Notes: generated from the sequence alone by a model not told the origin. Shown: positions 43,328 to 51,876, counted from the first letter of the stretch. The stretch: 64,000 nt of DNA from Gammaproteobacteria bacterium (GCA_016125505.1 WGLP01000006.1:186001-250000), one strand, 5' to 3'. A program made the numbers and translations.

Positions 43328-43463
43328 GAACCCTCCTCCACACCTTTGCAAAGATACCCAGTGCATATCTCATACCACTGTGGCATGTACCGTGTATTCA
43401 ATGAGTTACGACATGAGACGAGACAACCGGCGGTTGCAGAAATCGATGTGTCCCAGACTGAAT

Positions 43464-44717
43464 TCAATTTGCAATACGCGCGGGGCAAGGCCGCGCCAAC
43501 TCCAACGCCACAAATCGCGCAGCACGCACCTGTGCCAGCGCCGCGCTCAGGGTTTGCAATGTCGCCGCGCTCAATTGCTGTTTGTGATTCAACATGGAGG
43601 TGAAGGTGCGTTCATAATGTTCGCCCGGCGCGACCGAAATACGCAGGAGCAATCGCCAACCGGGCTCATTCGGCAATTCGAACGTGTCAGCAAGATCCAG
43701 TCTGCCACCCGGCGGCAGCCGCGTATCGGATATTTCATGCGTGAGATCGCTGTCCACGTCCCAACCGATCGTACGTCTGGCCAGGGACCGGCTTTGCTTT
43801 CCATCCGGACTGACGAGGTCCAGCTCGACATAGACCTTGGCCACCATGTACGTGGGAAAGTCATGGCCGGCACCGACATTGCTAATCACCGCATGGTAGC
43901 GGCCATCGCGTCCGGATGAGGTGCTAACATCCAGCTTGACATCGATCGCCTGCCGCACCATTTCCGGTGAATGAATGCCGCGCCATAAGTGGCGTCGCGC
44001 AGGCATATGACACCCCTGACAAGACACGCCCTCCCGGGCAAAGCGACTGTTGCGCCATTGTTCGTAGGTATCTTCATGCAACTTGCCATTGATGCGCGGA
44101 CCGTCCGCGGGAAACTGGTGACAGGCAGCGCAGAAGCGACTGTCTTCAAAGGCCTTGCTGGCCGTGAAGCCACCATGCGGGGTTTGTGCCGGGATGGGCT
44201 TACCGGGCAAAGGCGGTGGCCCGAAGCGTCGATGCTCACGGACATGGCAGGCTGCGCACACCAGACCCTGGTGCGCCAGATCCGTGGGAACATAGTCCGG
44301 CGGTTTCGTGGACGGTGCAGCAGCCCAGTGCCGCGCCTGCGCCAGCAAGGCCTTTTGTTCGGCCAGGGGCGCATGACAGCGCAGGCATTTATTGGCTTCG
44401 GCCTGATTCATCAAATCGAACTGCCACAGGAGCCCGGGGCCGATCGTGTGACTGTGTAAACTGGTTTGCCAGTCGCGGTATTGCTGTGCATGGCAGGTGC
44501 CGCAGGATTTCGGATCCAGTGACGCCTCCAACGCCGAGAATTGCGCAGGGGGGGCGCCCTGTGGTGGCAGAGGGTTCTGCCAATGCTGTTCCAGAAACCG
44601 TGCAACCTGTCTGTCAGGTCCGACGGAATCCATATAGTGCCATACCGCCCATGCGCCAGACATAACGACCACGGCAACAACCACGATGAATAAACGGAAC
44701 GTATTAGTTTTTGCCAT
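43464..44717 (-). CDS. Five-heme c-type cytochrome (cytochrome c554-like architecture)
   Basis: 417 residues from the ATG at 44717. An N-terminal membrane helix (LFIVVVAVVVMSGAWAVW) is followed by five CxxCH motifs at about residues 72, 111, 154, 196 and 233 (CGTCH, CLRCH, CAACH, CAACH, CQGCH). The heme-bearing part resembles c554/NrfH-associated multiheme proteins (WQTSLHSHTIGPGL, ANKCLRCHAPLAEQKA, EQWRNSRFAREGVSC). The C-terminal ~160 residues are beta-rich without hemes (VKLDVSTSSG, AGHDFPTYMVAKVYVELDL). It is likely an inner-membrane-anchored periplasmic electron carrier. A strong terminator separates it from the rhodanese gene upstream. Confidence 0.9.
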   Translation of the reverse strand: MAKTNTFRLFIVVVAVVVMSGAWAVWHYMDSVGPDRQVARFLEQHWQNPLPPQGAPPAQFSALEASLDPKSCGTCHAQQYRDWQTSLHSHTIGPGLLWQFDLMNQAEANKCLRCHAPLAEQKALLAQARHWAAAPSTKPPDYVPTDLAHQGLVCAACHVREHRRFGPPPLPGKPIPAQTPHGGFTASKAFEDSRFCAACHQFPADGPRINGKLHEDTYEQWRNSRFAREGVSCQGCHMPARRHLWRGIHSPEMVRQAIDVKLDVSTSSGRDGRYHAVISNVGAGHDFPTYMVAKVYVELDLVSPDGKQSRSLARRTIGWDVDSDLTHEISDTRLPPGGRLDLADTFELPNEPGWRLLLRISVAPGEHYERTFTSMLNHKQQLSAATLQTLSAALAQVRAARFVALELARPCPARIAN

Positions 44718-44818
44718 GCGGACTCGCAAGCTGGTCTAACTGAAAGCGTTTACGCATCTTACTCCAGGCGCCGAAGCCGATGCTAATGCAACGGCTTCGG
44801 TTAAGCGGCATGACGCTT

Positions 44819-44853
44819 AAAAAAAAAAAACGGGGTCCGCTGGCGCGGACCCC
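44819..44853 (-). terminator. Strong intrinsic terminator after the rhodanese lipoprotein gene
   Basis: Read on the minus strand, GGGGTCCGC (44845-44853) and GCGGACCCC (44832-44840) form a 9-bp perfect stem with a four-base loop, followed by about a dozen T (44819-44830). It starts 24 bases after the stop at 44877. It would end most transcription from the sigma-54 promoter, so the cytochrome-porin genes may be expressed at a lower ratio or from their own start. Confidence 0.92.
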
Positions 44854-44876
44854 AAACTTGACACCTTCTCGAAGTA

Positions 44877-46391
44877 TCAACCTCCACACGGGTTAGGTGG
44901 AAGCGGTAAACTGCTGCCTGATCCGCTGCTACTGCTGCCGGCGCCGCGCTTGTATTCCTTATCGGCAACAATAATGGCATTCGCTGACGTGGCATACGCA
45001 TTCACAATCGTGCGTGTGGCGATGTGGGTCGCGCTATCGGCATAGACGAAATAGGATTTGCTGGTCACATCCGTACGCCAGGGCGAATCCGCCGGCAATA
45101 TCGGCAGGCCATTGACCGCCGTCGCGTTGGACAAAGAGTGCCACTCGACCATCGCGCCATCGTAAAACCGCGTGGGCTTGCCGAGGATCACACCGGCGAC
45201 CACGCCGGTAATCATGGCGCGGAATGTCGTTTCGCAATAGGTGTATACCGTATCGCCGGGTTGATACGCCATGCCGTGACCGACGAGCGAGAAGGTTCCA
45301 TCTCTGAAACCGTAGCCACTGCCATCCACATCGCCATCCAGGTATGCCTGCAACTGACTCTTGGGCTTGTAACTGTAACCCGTGGTCGAGTCCAGCATAT
45401 TGCTGAAATTCAGCTCGAGCGCACCGTTGGGGTGACCTTGTTGCGAACCGCTGTTCTGAAAGGTGTTCATGTAGTTGGCGGATTGCAGCACGTTAAGGTC
45501 GTTCACGTCCATCGCGCTGTATTGATTCAGGCCGCGCGCATCCCACAGGAACACGCCGTCGGTGAGGTCATTCACATCCGAAGGCTTGACGATATTCATC
45601 ATGTCCTGAACCGTGGCCTGCAAGGCGGTATTGTCCTGCGCCAGGTTACGCACCGAGAAGGTCCCGCCGCCCGGCAGACAGCTCGTCGAGCCTCCGCTCT
45701 CATCGCAGCTGGCCGTACTGCTGAGATAGGAGCCCGTCATCACCACCGAGGCGCCGCCGTTCAGCAAGGCAAGATGTTCTTTGGGCACGCCCCAGTAGCG
45801 CAGCATATACCAGCAACGCCCCATGGACATGTTCGCACCTGTGCTGCCGGTACCCATGGCGCACACCAGCATGTCCTTGCTGGGGTCGAGTGCGAAGTCC
45901 TTGAAGAGCTGGTCCATTTGCGCGCCCTCGGGCACCATGCTTTGCGTCTGAATCACCCCATTGGAACGTGTCTCGATCAGACGACTGCTCGCCAGACTGT
46001 AGGTCAGTACACCAGCGGCCGGATTGGGTGTGATGTACTCTTGCGTGGCGGGTCCGTTATTGATTTGCAAAATCACCAGGCGGCCGGTAATCCCCGCGGG
46101 ACGGTTCGCTGTCCAGTTGTCGATCCAGGTTTGTAATGTCGTCGCGGTGATCAAACCATTTACGTTATTGTTGTAATCAGCATCCGATTCCTGCGCGATG
46201 GACGCAGGCGTATTCACCACGATGGACGTCGCCGTACCCGAAGAATCGACCACCGTGTTGTAGGTAGTGTCCTCGCCACCGCCGCAGGCAGCGAGCAACA
46301 GCGTGGTTGCGGCCAGTGTGGAGACTAGCAGTCCGCGCCCCCGTAACAGAATGAGCCATTTCGCCGTAAATTTATTTCTAGTCAATTTCAT
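44877..46391 (-). CDS. Tandem rhodanese-domain lipoprotein
   Basis: 504 residues from the ATG at 46391, with SD GGAGGAGGA directly upstream; an in-frame frame up to 46481 lacks one. The lipobox LLAAC puts the lipidated Cys at ~36. The first rhodanese-like domain (LVCAMGTGSTGANMSMGRCW, YMLRYWGVPKEHLALLNGG) lacks a clear active-site loop. The second (VFLWDARGLNQYS, then GHPNGALELNFSNML) has an active loop YTYCETTFRA, catalytic Cys ~386, and ends with FYDGAMVEW. It is a periplasmic or surface sulfurtransferase-like protein. Rhodanese lipoproteins of this type accompany porin-cytochrome genes in Geobacter. A sigma-54 promoter lies ~115 bases upstream. Confidence 0.88.
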   Translation of the reverse strand: MKLTRNKFTAKWLILLRGRGLLVSTLAATTLLLAACGGGEDTTYNTVVDSSGTATSIVVNTPASIAQESDADYNNNVNGLITATTLQTWIDNWTANRPAGITGRLVILQINNGPATQEYITPNPAAGVLTYSLASSRLIETRSNGVIQTQSMVPEGAQMDQLFKDFALDPSKDMLVCAMGTGSTGANMSMGRCWYMLRYWGVPKEHLALLNGGASVVMTGSYLSSTASCDESGGSTSCLPGGGTFSVRNLAQDNTALQATVQDMMNIVKPSDVNDLTDGVFLWDARGLNQYSAMDVNDLNVLQSANYMNTFQNSGSQQGHPNGALELNFSNMLDSTTGYSYKPKSQLQAYLDGDVDGSGYGFRDGTFSLVGHGMAYQPGDTVYTYCETTFRAMITGVVAGVILGKPTRFYDGAMVEWHSLSNATAVNGLPILPADSPWRTDVTSKSYFVYADSATHIATRTIVNAYATSANAIIVADKEYKRGAGSSSSGSGSSLPLPPNPCGG

Positions 46392-46506
46392 GTTTTGTCC
46401 TCCTCCGCCTGACAGTCGACGCCTCACCTGTCCCGATTCCTGTCGCAGCTCAGTCACTGCATTCGCAGGATCGTGACTCACACATCGCGCCCCTCAAATC
46501 TGTACA

Positions 46507-46522
46507 GCAATTGCAATGCCAA
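46507..46522 (-). promoter_or_regulatory. Sigma-54 promoter for the rhodanese lipoprotein gene
   Basis: The minus strand reads TTGGCATTGCAATTGC. This matches the -24/-12 consensus TGGCAC-N5-TTGC with the invariant GG and GC ten bases apart. Start of transcription would be near 46495, giving a ~100-base leader to the SD and ATG at 46391. The only sigma-54 activator seen in the window is the NtrC-type protein at 38253-39686, in the same gene group. Confidence 0.8.
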
Positions 46523-46671
46523 CGTCCGAGAATAAGCAGATAAGCGTTATATTCCCGCAAGTTGCATCACCCGCCCTCATACGTACTGCACTCTTCCGCC
46601 CTTGCATTTTGTCGCCCGTCACGCTCTGCATTCACTTTGCAATCCGCAGCGACACGGGAAAACAACACCAC

Positions 46672-46866
46672 TCAGCACGGCTTTAACACAATGGGCAAGG
46701 AATTCTTCTCCAGCCGATCGAGCAGCTCGCCTGCCTTGCCGGCCAAACCGATCTCTTCGACGATCACGCCCGCGCGCTGCAAGGCGGCCACAAGCGCCTG
46801 CCGAAAACCGTCATCGTCTGACTGTAAATCAGCGCCCAGTATCATCACGTGCAGCATGTCACTCAT
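46672..46866 (-). CDS. Small protein of the DsrE-like cluster, function unknown
   Basis: 64 residues. LHVMILGADLQSDDDGFRQA looks like the first strand-helix unit of a DsrE/DsrH-like alpha/beta fold, with GLAGKAGELLDRL after it. The only Cys is the last residue (VLKPC), which may act as a sulfur-carrying C terminus, as in DsrC or DsrH-like proteins, but this is uncertain. Its start overlaps the stop of the next upstream gene by four bases (ATGA), so they are coupled. Confidence 0.5.
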   Translation of the reverse strand: MSDMLHVMILGADLQSDDDGFRQALVAALQRAGVIVEEIGLAGKAGELLDRLEKNSLPIVLKPC

Positions 46867-47126
46867 ACGATGTAAACCACCTGTGAACCTGCGATCGTAC
46901 TCGCCAGGGCGTCCATCGAATCCCTGTCATCCACGGCAACGCTCACAATCGGCACTTCAGCAAACTCCAGCGCCTCAAGTTGTTCCGCCGTTTCCGCATC
47001 GTCGTTCAACTCCCCGACCACGAACACGCGCACGACATCATCGAGCAGCGTCAGTCCACCGGCCATGCGCAGGGCCTCGGCCTTTTTTACCCGCGCGATC
47101 ACCACGATATTTTTCGGAACGCTCAC
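46863..47126 (-). CDS. DsrE/DsrF-like small protein
   Basis: 87 residues with an alternating strand-helix pattern (NIVVIARVKKAEALRMAGGL, VVRVFVVGELNDDAETAEQL, VPIVSVAVDDRDSMDALAST), as in the DsrE family of sulfur relay proteins. No cysteine is present, so it cannot itself carry a persulfide; it may be a structural partner in a hetero-oligomer. It lies between another small DsrE-like gene and a third one. Confidence 0.5.
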   Translation of the reverse strand: MSVPKNIVVIARVKKAEALRMAGGLTLLDDVVRVFVVGELNDDAETAEQLEALEFAEVPIVSVAVDDRDSMDALASTIAGSQVVYIV

Positions 47127-47136
47127 TCAAACCCTC

Positions 47137-47448
47137 TCACAGGACGATAACCTGATCGCTATTTCGCACCAGCTCCGCATCCTGGTACTGGCCGCCAATA
47201 AGCACCCCGTCACCGACCCGCCGTAACACCTCACCGGCCTGCGGATAGCGTTCCACACTCAGCTCGCACAGTGACATCATCACCTTGCTATCCTCCAGAT
47301 AGCGGGACACACGCGAGTCACCCAGCACCAGCACGCCGCGGTCGGAAAAGAAACAACGTACGCTCCAGCCTCTGGCAAGCGCCGCGTCCAGTAAATCAAA
47401 CGCATATTGCCCACAGCGTTCATCCGTCACCACGAGACCCAGCCGCAT
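47137..47448 (-). CDS. DsrE-like sulfur relay protein
   Basis: 103 residues from the ATG at 47448, four bases after the TusA stop; the longer frame to 47586 overlaps TusA and is not used. RLGLVVTDERCGQYAFDLLD, ALARGWSVRCFFSDRGVLVL and LCELSVERYP fit the DsrE/DsrH type. Three cysteines are present (DERC, SVRC, SLCE), candidates for persulfide relay with the adjacent TusA. It is likely a partner in passing sulfur (or selenium) from TusA. Confidence 0.65.
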   Translation of the reverse strand: MRLGLVVTDERCGQYAFDLLDAALARGWSVRCFFSDRGVLVLGDSRVSRYLEDSKVMMSLCELSVERYPQAGEVLRRVGDGVLIGGQYQDAELVRNSDQVIVL

Positions 47449-47452
47449 ACGC

Positions 47453-47704
47453 TCAGCCCTTGCGTATCTTCCAGGAGAATGTCCCGCCATCCTCGTCGCG
47501 TTCGAACAGCTCATCACCTGTGGTTTCGCACATGGAGACAATCGATTCGCCCGAGGATGGATTATCAAAACGCACCGTGAGCACATCTCCGCTATTCAAT
47601 TTTTGCAATGCCTTTTTGGTGTACATCTGCGGATGCGGACAAACATAGGTCGTGACATCCAGCATGTATTCACCGTCCGAGGTCTTTTCAAACTTCACCG
47701 CCAT
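47453..47704 (-). CDS. TusA-family sulfur carrier protein
   Basis: 83 residues. YMLDVTTYVCPHPQMYTKKA carries the conserved CPxP-like motif (CPHPQ) with the sulfur-bearing Cys at the start of the first helix, and GDVLTVRFDNPSSGESI is the beta hairpin typical of TusA. The Cys binds a persulfide for delivery to partners. It is next to DsrE-like genes and the YeeE/YedE transporter, an arrangement known from thiosulfate uptake and selenium metabolism loci. Confidence 0.93.
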   Translation of the reverse strand: MAVKFEKTSDGEYMLDVTTYVCPHPQMYTKKALQKLNSGDVLTVRFDNPSSGESIVSMCETTGDELFERDEDGGTFSWKIRKG

Positions 47705-47751
47705 ACAGTCTTTCCTCCCCTATTCCGTGCCAATACCATGTGCAAACCGAA

Positions 47752-49212
47752 TTACAGTGCAAATTCATCCTGTCGCGAGGCACGCCAATCGATCCACCAG
47801 TTAATCAGTTTCACACCACCGAAGGCGCCAAGCAGCATGCCGGCGAGAAATATCCAGCCACTGACATCGCCATTGGTGACGGGCGCGAAAAATGCGCCGA
47901 TGTTGCAACCCAGACCGACGCGCGCGCCCAGGCCCATAAAAATCCCGCCCACGACGGCCATGATGGCGGTCTCCAGATTGGGAATTTTCCATTTAAATTC
48001 GCCGCGCAGATTGGCGAGTACGGCGGCGCCAAGAATGATGCCAATGGACATGTAGCCCGGCGCATTGATCAGGGGATTGGGCAGGCCGTTCTCCACGCCA
48101 AAGAAGATATTCCCCATCATGTTGATGCCCAGCTTCTCCATCAACCAGCCGCCCCACTGCGCCTCCTGCGTCGTGATATACCAGTAACCCGGATCGAACA
48201 CCGTATCCTGAATGGACAGACCGTGGGTGTAACCCATGGCGCGCAGCAGTTCGCCAAAGTTGAAGATGTTGTAGTGTTCGCGCAGTTCGCCAATCACCCA
48301 CATGTGCATGCCCGCGAAAATGCCCAGCGCCAGTCCGGCCAGGGCGGTATTCCTGGAACTGGTGATCATCGACCACATGCCGCGTACATGATCGCCAAAG
48401 CGCGGTGCGGTGATCTTGGCGCGACGCAGATAACCCTTGCGGTAGACACGCATGTATAACAGGACGAGGATGGCCAGCGTGGGCAGGATGGCGCAGAGCA
48501 AGGCGTTACCCAGAAAGGCGCCGGCAACCGGGCTTTTGATACCGAGACTGCCCGCCACGGTCTGCGCGTGCATGTCCCAGACATGCCCGGCCATGAACTG
48601 ATCGAACCAGCCGTTGGTCACCGAAATTTCTGCGGGCATGTCTTTCGCTGCCGCAGACGCGGTCCACGCCTCGGGCACCATGTGATTGAAGATCCCGCCG
48701 ACGTCGACGAAATAGGCCTGCGCAAAGGAGATGGTCACCACCACCAGCATGGAGCCCATGTTGCCTTCGCCGCTTTTATAGAGTGAGCCCGAGGCGCAGC
48801 CCCCGGTGAACACAATGCCGAAACCGAAGAGTGCCCCGCCAATCACCACATGCCAGCCCAGCGGATGCGGATGATAGGTCGTCAGGCCACCCGCGGTGAC
48901 TGCCGCCGCCGTCAGTGAATAGAGCGCCACTGCAATCATGACTCCCACCGCCATGCGCGGGACGCCGACGGCAAACAAATCGCGCACCGCCGATGCCATG
49001 CAGAAACGGCCGTACTGCAGCAGCAGGCCATAGATGGTGCCAAACCACAGATAAACCAGCAGATACACAAATCGCGTATCCAGCATCAGGGCGAATATCG
49101 ACCCCAGCGTAATCACCGCGAGGATCGACATGGCATACATCCTGCCTTTTTTATCCGGCTGCGAGACGGCATTAAGTGTTTTGATTTGTAGCGTATCGAC
49201 CTGCTTTGTCAT
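47752..49212 (-). CDS. YeeE/YedE-family thiosulfate (or selenium) transporter
   Basis: 486 residues with two related halves of membrane helices. Family signatures include GLLLQYGRFCMASAVRDLF, FGIVFTGGCASGSLYKSGEG and GARVGLGCNIGAFFAPVTNG, which hold the conserved cysteines that relay the substrate in TsuA/YeeE. It is an inner-membrane importer of thiosulfate or a related compound, working with TusA. The flanking TusA genes (47453 and 49275) and the DsrE-like genes support this. Which substrate (sulfur or selenium) cannot be decided here. Confidence 0.92.
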   Translation of the reverse strand: MTKQVDTLQIKTLNAVSQPDKKGRMYAMSILAVITLGSIFALMLDTRFVYLLVYLWFGTIYGLLLQYGRFCMASAVRDLFAVGVPRMAVGVMIAVALYSLTAAAVTAGGLTTYHPHPLGWHVVIGGALFGFGIVFTGGCASGSLYKSGEGNMGSMLVVVTISFAQAYFVDVGGIFNHMVPEAWTASAAAKDMPAEISVTNGWFDQFMAGHVWDMHAQTVAGSLGIKSPVAGAFLGNALLCAILPTLAILVLLYMRVYRKGYLRRAKITAPRFGDHVRGMWSMITSSRNTALAGLALGIFAGMHMWVIGELREHYNIFNFGELLRAMGYTHGLSIQDTVFDPGYWYITTQEAQWGGWLMEKLGINMMGNIFFGVENGLPNPLINAPGYMSIGIILGAAVLANLRGEFKWKIPNLETAIMAVVGGIFMGLGARVGLGCNIGAFFAPVTNGDVSGWIFLAGMLLGAFGGVKLINWWIDWRASRQDEFAL

Positions 49213-49274
49213 AACCTCTGCACCTTGTTTGCGAAACCGTTAAAACATTCTTGACTGCACTGGCTGGCTCTGGC

Positions 49275-49598
49275 TCAATCCGCATTGCGGATATACACGC
49301 TCCAGTAGCCGTCGTTCTTGACGGTGCCCAGATGCGAAACCTCCAGCACGGTAATGAGGGCGTGGATCCCCTCGACGGAGCCCGGGTTATCGAATTTCAA
49401 CTCCAGCACATCGCCCTCCTGCAACAGGCCCAATGCCTTAATCGTCAATAGTTGTGGCCGCAGGCAGGACTCGCCGATGCAATCGATGGTTTTCGCCACC
49501 CACACCTGTCCCACCCCGGGGATCTCTACCAGACGCGGCCGTGGCACATCGCGTTTCGCATGGCTGCGCTGGAACAGCCCAAACCACTTACCATTCAT
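49275..49598 (-). CDS. TusA-like protein, diverged
   Basis: 107 residues from the ATG at 49598, with a ~40-residue N-terminal extension before the TusA domain. The sulfur-carrier site reads CIGESCLRPQLLTIKALGLL, i.e. CLRPQ in place of CPxP, with the second Cys four residues before it. GDVLELKFDNPGSVEGIHAL is the TusA hairpin. It lies 62 bases upstream of the transporter gene and is probably a specific partner for it. Confidence 0.8.
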   Translation of the reverse strand: MNGKWFGLFQRSHAKRDVPRPRLVEIPGVGQVWVAKTIDCIGESCLRPQLLTIKALGLLQEGDVLELKFDNPGSVEGIHALITVLEVSHLGTVKNDGYWSVYIRNAD

Positions 49599-49828
49599 TT
49601 CGCGCCCCTTTATGGTTTGTATCTTTAATAGTTGCCGTACACCCAATGCAGAAATCACGCCAAGGCGAAATTATTCGTTTATTCAGTGAGTTAGTATGAA
49701 TGACACCTGCCGCGGCGAGGCGTACTTTGCAAACACGGGCGTTATGAGGGGATAACTATTGAAATGTGCAATTCGTCGGTGAACCGCGACTTGCGCAACG
49801 TGACGCCCGGCAGGACTCGCGATTTAAA

Positions 49829-51211
49829 TCAGTTTGCGGCCCATGACGAACTGGCGATGGTGCCGCGGTTATCGCTTTTCTTTTCGATGGTAAAGACGCC
49901 GCCGGAGAGGATTGTGCGTTTGCGCATGTTGTAAAGCGGAATGCTGGCGAGCATGGTGTTATTCGAATACGCCTCGAAGTCATCGGGCAGCATGCTGTCG
50001 TCTTCTATGATCAGCTTGATCAATTCATCCTGCTTGCCCAGGGTGACGCTGATCTGTTTTACACTCCTGCTCCGCAGCAGGCTGTCCAGGGTATCTTCCG
50101 CCACCCGGTAGATGATCGACTTGTGCTCGTCGGACAAGGCGGATTCATCGAGCGCCAACGACGCCACAATCGTGACCTCGGGATACAGGATCTGATACTG
50201 CCGGCACAACCACTCCAGGGTTTTGACGAGCCCGAAATCATCCAGGGAAGGCGGCCGGATCTGCATCGCCAGATTGCGGATTTCGCCGATGGAATCCTGC
50301 AACAGCCGGATCGAATTCTTCAGCTCGGGACTGCCGGATTTTTTTTGCGCCGCCTGCTTGGTGAGGGCGGCTTCGATGACATTTTTTATCCCGGCCAGGG
50401 TTTGTGCAATATTTTCATGCAGGTCGCGGGCTATCGCCTTTTTTTCGTACTCCTGCGAATTCAGCAACTGGGACGACAACAGCTCCAGCGTATGCGTACG
50501 CTCCTGAATAACCGACTGCTGATGCTCGAGCGTATTCGATACCCGCCGGACAATCGCCAGCAACAGGCCATACAGCAGCAGCAGGATCACGATAACGCCC
50601 AGCATGATCATGATTTCCGTATGCTCGATCTCTTTTACAATGGCACTGACATCCGTGTAGATCTCGAAGACCCCGAGGATCGGCAGATCCTCGCGTTCAC
50701 GCACCGGCAGGTAACTCTCGACAAGGTTGTCGATCTCGCTGTCACGATTAAACAGACTGAAGATATCCCGGTACTTGAGCTTGCTCTCGATCTTTCCCGC
50801 CATCGCGGAGGTGAAACCGGGATTATCGTCATCGTGCACCATGTCCTTGCCGTTCGTGGAATAGACAATCGTGCCGTTCTTGTTGTAGATCTTGATGCGC
50901 GCCACATAAATATTGGACAGCGTGTTCTCGATGACTTTTTCCAGTCTGTCCGGAATCACGTGTTTTTCGGGACTGGTCGTGCTGACGTCGTTTACTTTGT
51001 GCAAATAACTGATTAATTCCGCCCGGACGGAATTCAGTGCGGTCTGGGCCAGCAACTGGTTCTGGCGTTCGCCCTGGAACACGAGGTCGCTGATGACCAG
51101 GTCACGGTAAAAAATCGTGAGCGCGATGATGGCGAGCGTAGTGCTGATGAAACCCGCGACAGCGAACAGATGTTTTAACTGGAAAGAGCCAATATCTTTA
51201 TGAAAAAACAT
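49829..51211 (-). CDS. Orphan NarX-like sensor histidine kinase with degenerate ATPase domain
   Basis: 460 residues. Two membrane helices (~17-35 and ~200-225) flank a periplasmic sensor domain of ~160 residues, followed by a coiled coil. The HisKA_3 box is IARDLHENIAQTLAGIKN (phospho-His) with the helper SIGEIRNLAMQIRPPSLDD. The ATP-binding region is diverged: where the G box D-x-G-x-G and the GL-x-G/MRER stretch should be, one reads IEDDSMLPDDFE and IPLYNMRKRTILSGG. ATP binding may therefore be lost or altered. No response regulator is adjacent, so it is an orphan. It may act by sequestering or dephosphorylating a regulator. Confidence 0.82.
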   Translation of the reverse strand: MFFHKDIGSFQLKHLFAVAGFISTTLAIIALTIFYRDLVISDLVFQGERQNQLLAQTALNSVRAELISYLHKVNDVSTTSPEKHVIPDRLEKVIENTLSNIYVARIKIYNKNGTIVYSTNGKDMVHDDDNPGFTSAMAGKIESKLKYRDIFSLFNRDSEIDNLVESYLPVREREDLPILGVFEIYTDVSAIVKEIEHTEIMIMLGVIVILLLLYGLLLAIVRRVSNTLEHQQSVIQERTHTLELLSSQLLNSQEYEKKAIARDLHENIAQTLAGIKNVIEAALTKQAAQKKSGSPELKNSIRLLQDSIGEIRNLAMQIRPPSLDDFGLVKTLEWLCRQYQILYPEVTIVASLALDESALSDEHKSIIYRVAEDTLDSLLRSRSVKQISVTLGKQDELIKLIIEDDSMLPDDFEAYSNNTMLASIPLYNMRKRTILSGGVFTIEKKSDNRGTIASSSWAAN

Positions 51212-51415
51212 TCGACACGCTACTCGCTTTACCGGGCAAAGGAAGGCCGCCGCTTAATATACTATTTATATTAGCCCACTTGCGCAGTAAAGACATTATT
51301 TCAGGGGTTTTTGCCGGATTTACGGTAGTGGCTAGTCCCGCCAGCCCGTGCCGGCGGTTCCAGCCAAGGGTTATCACAGTGTTCTTAGTCCGGTTTTCAG
51401 GCTATAGTCGACGCT

Positions 51416-51874
51416 ATGAGTTTTTTCACCCAGTCCGTCTCAATCCCCATCTGGTTCCTGATCATGATGAACGTCATCGTGGTCGCCCTGCTGGTGAAAT
51501 TATTCCTGCTGGTCAACCGCTACAACCGCGGCGAAATCACCAAGGAAGAACACAGCGACATGGTGGTGTGGACGATAAGAACCAAAGACAGCGCCAAACC
51601 CAAAACCACGCCCGTCATACCGGACGAAGAAAAAAAACGTGAAAAGAAAGAAGACCTGGTACAGGTCCTCAAGGTCCTGATCAAGGAAGGCGAGCGCGGC
51701 GTCCTCAAGCAGACCATCACCGACCGCATGGGCAGCAACCGCGCAAACACACAACGCGCCCTGGAAGTCCTGGTTGAGAAAAAACTGGTCGAAGAAGTCA
51801 ACGGCATGAGCGGCACGAAATACTATCTGACCCAGGCCGGACGCGATTATTGCAAGAGCAAGGCGAAGGCCTGA
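51416..51874 (+). CDS. Membrane-anchored winged-helix protein
   Basis: 152 residues. An N-terminal membrane helix (WFLIMMNVIVVALLVKLFLL) is followed by a Lys/Glu-rich linker and a C-terminal winged helix-turn-helix (KQTITDRMGSNRANTQRALE, VLVEKKLVEEVNGMSGTKYY) of the MarR/PadR-like type. It could be a membrane-tethered transcription regulator or a non-DNA-binding relic. No ligand domain is visible. A short 200-base gap separates it from the divergent kinase. Confidence 0.65.
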   Translation: MSFFTQSVSIPIWFLIMMNVIVVALLVKLFLLVNRYNRGEITKEEHSDMVVWTIRTKDSAKPKTTPVIPDEEKKREKKEDLVQVLKVLIKEGERGVLKQTITDRMGSNRANTQRALEVLVEKKLVEEVNGMSGTKYYLTQAGRDYCKSKAKA

Positions 51875-51876
51875 AT

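Noticed and set aside
45024-46136. 370-codon plus-strand frame
   Set aside because: Opposite the rhodanese lipoprotein gene; His/Arg-rich shadow without SD.
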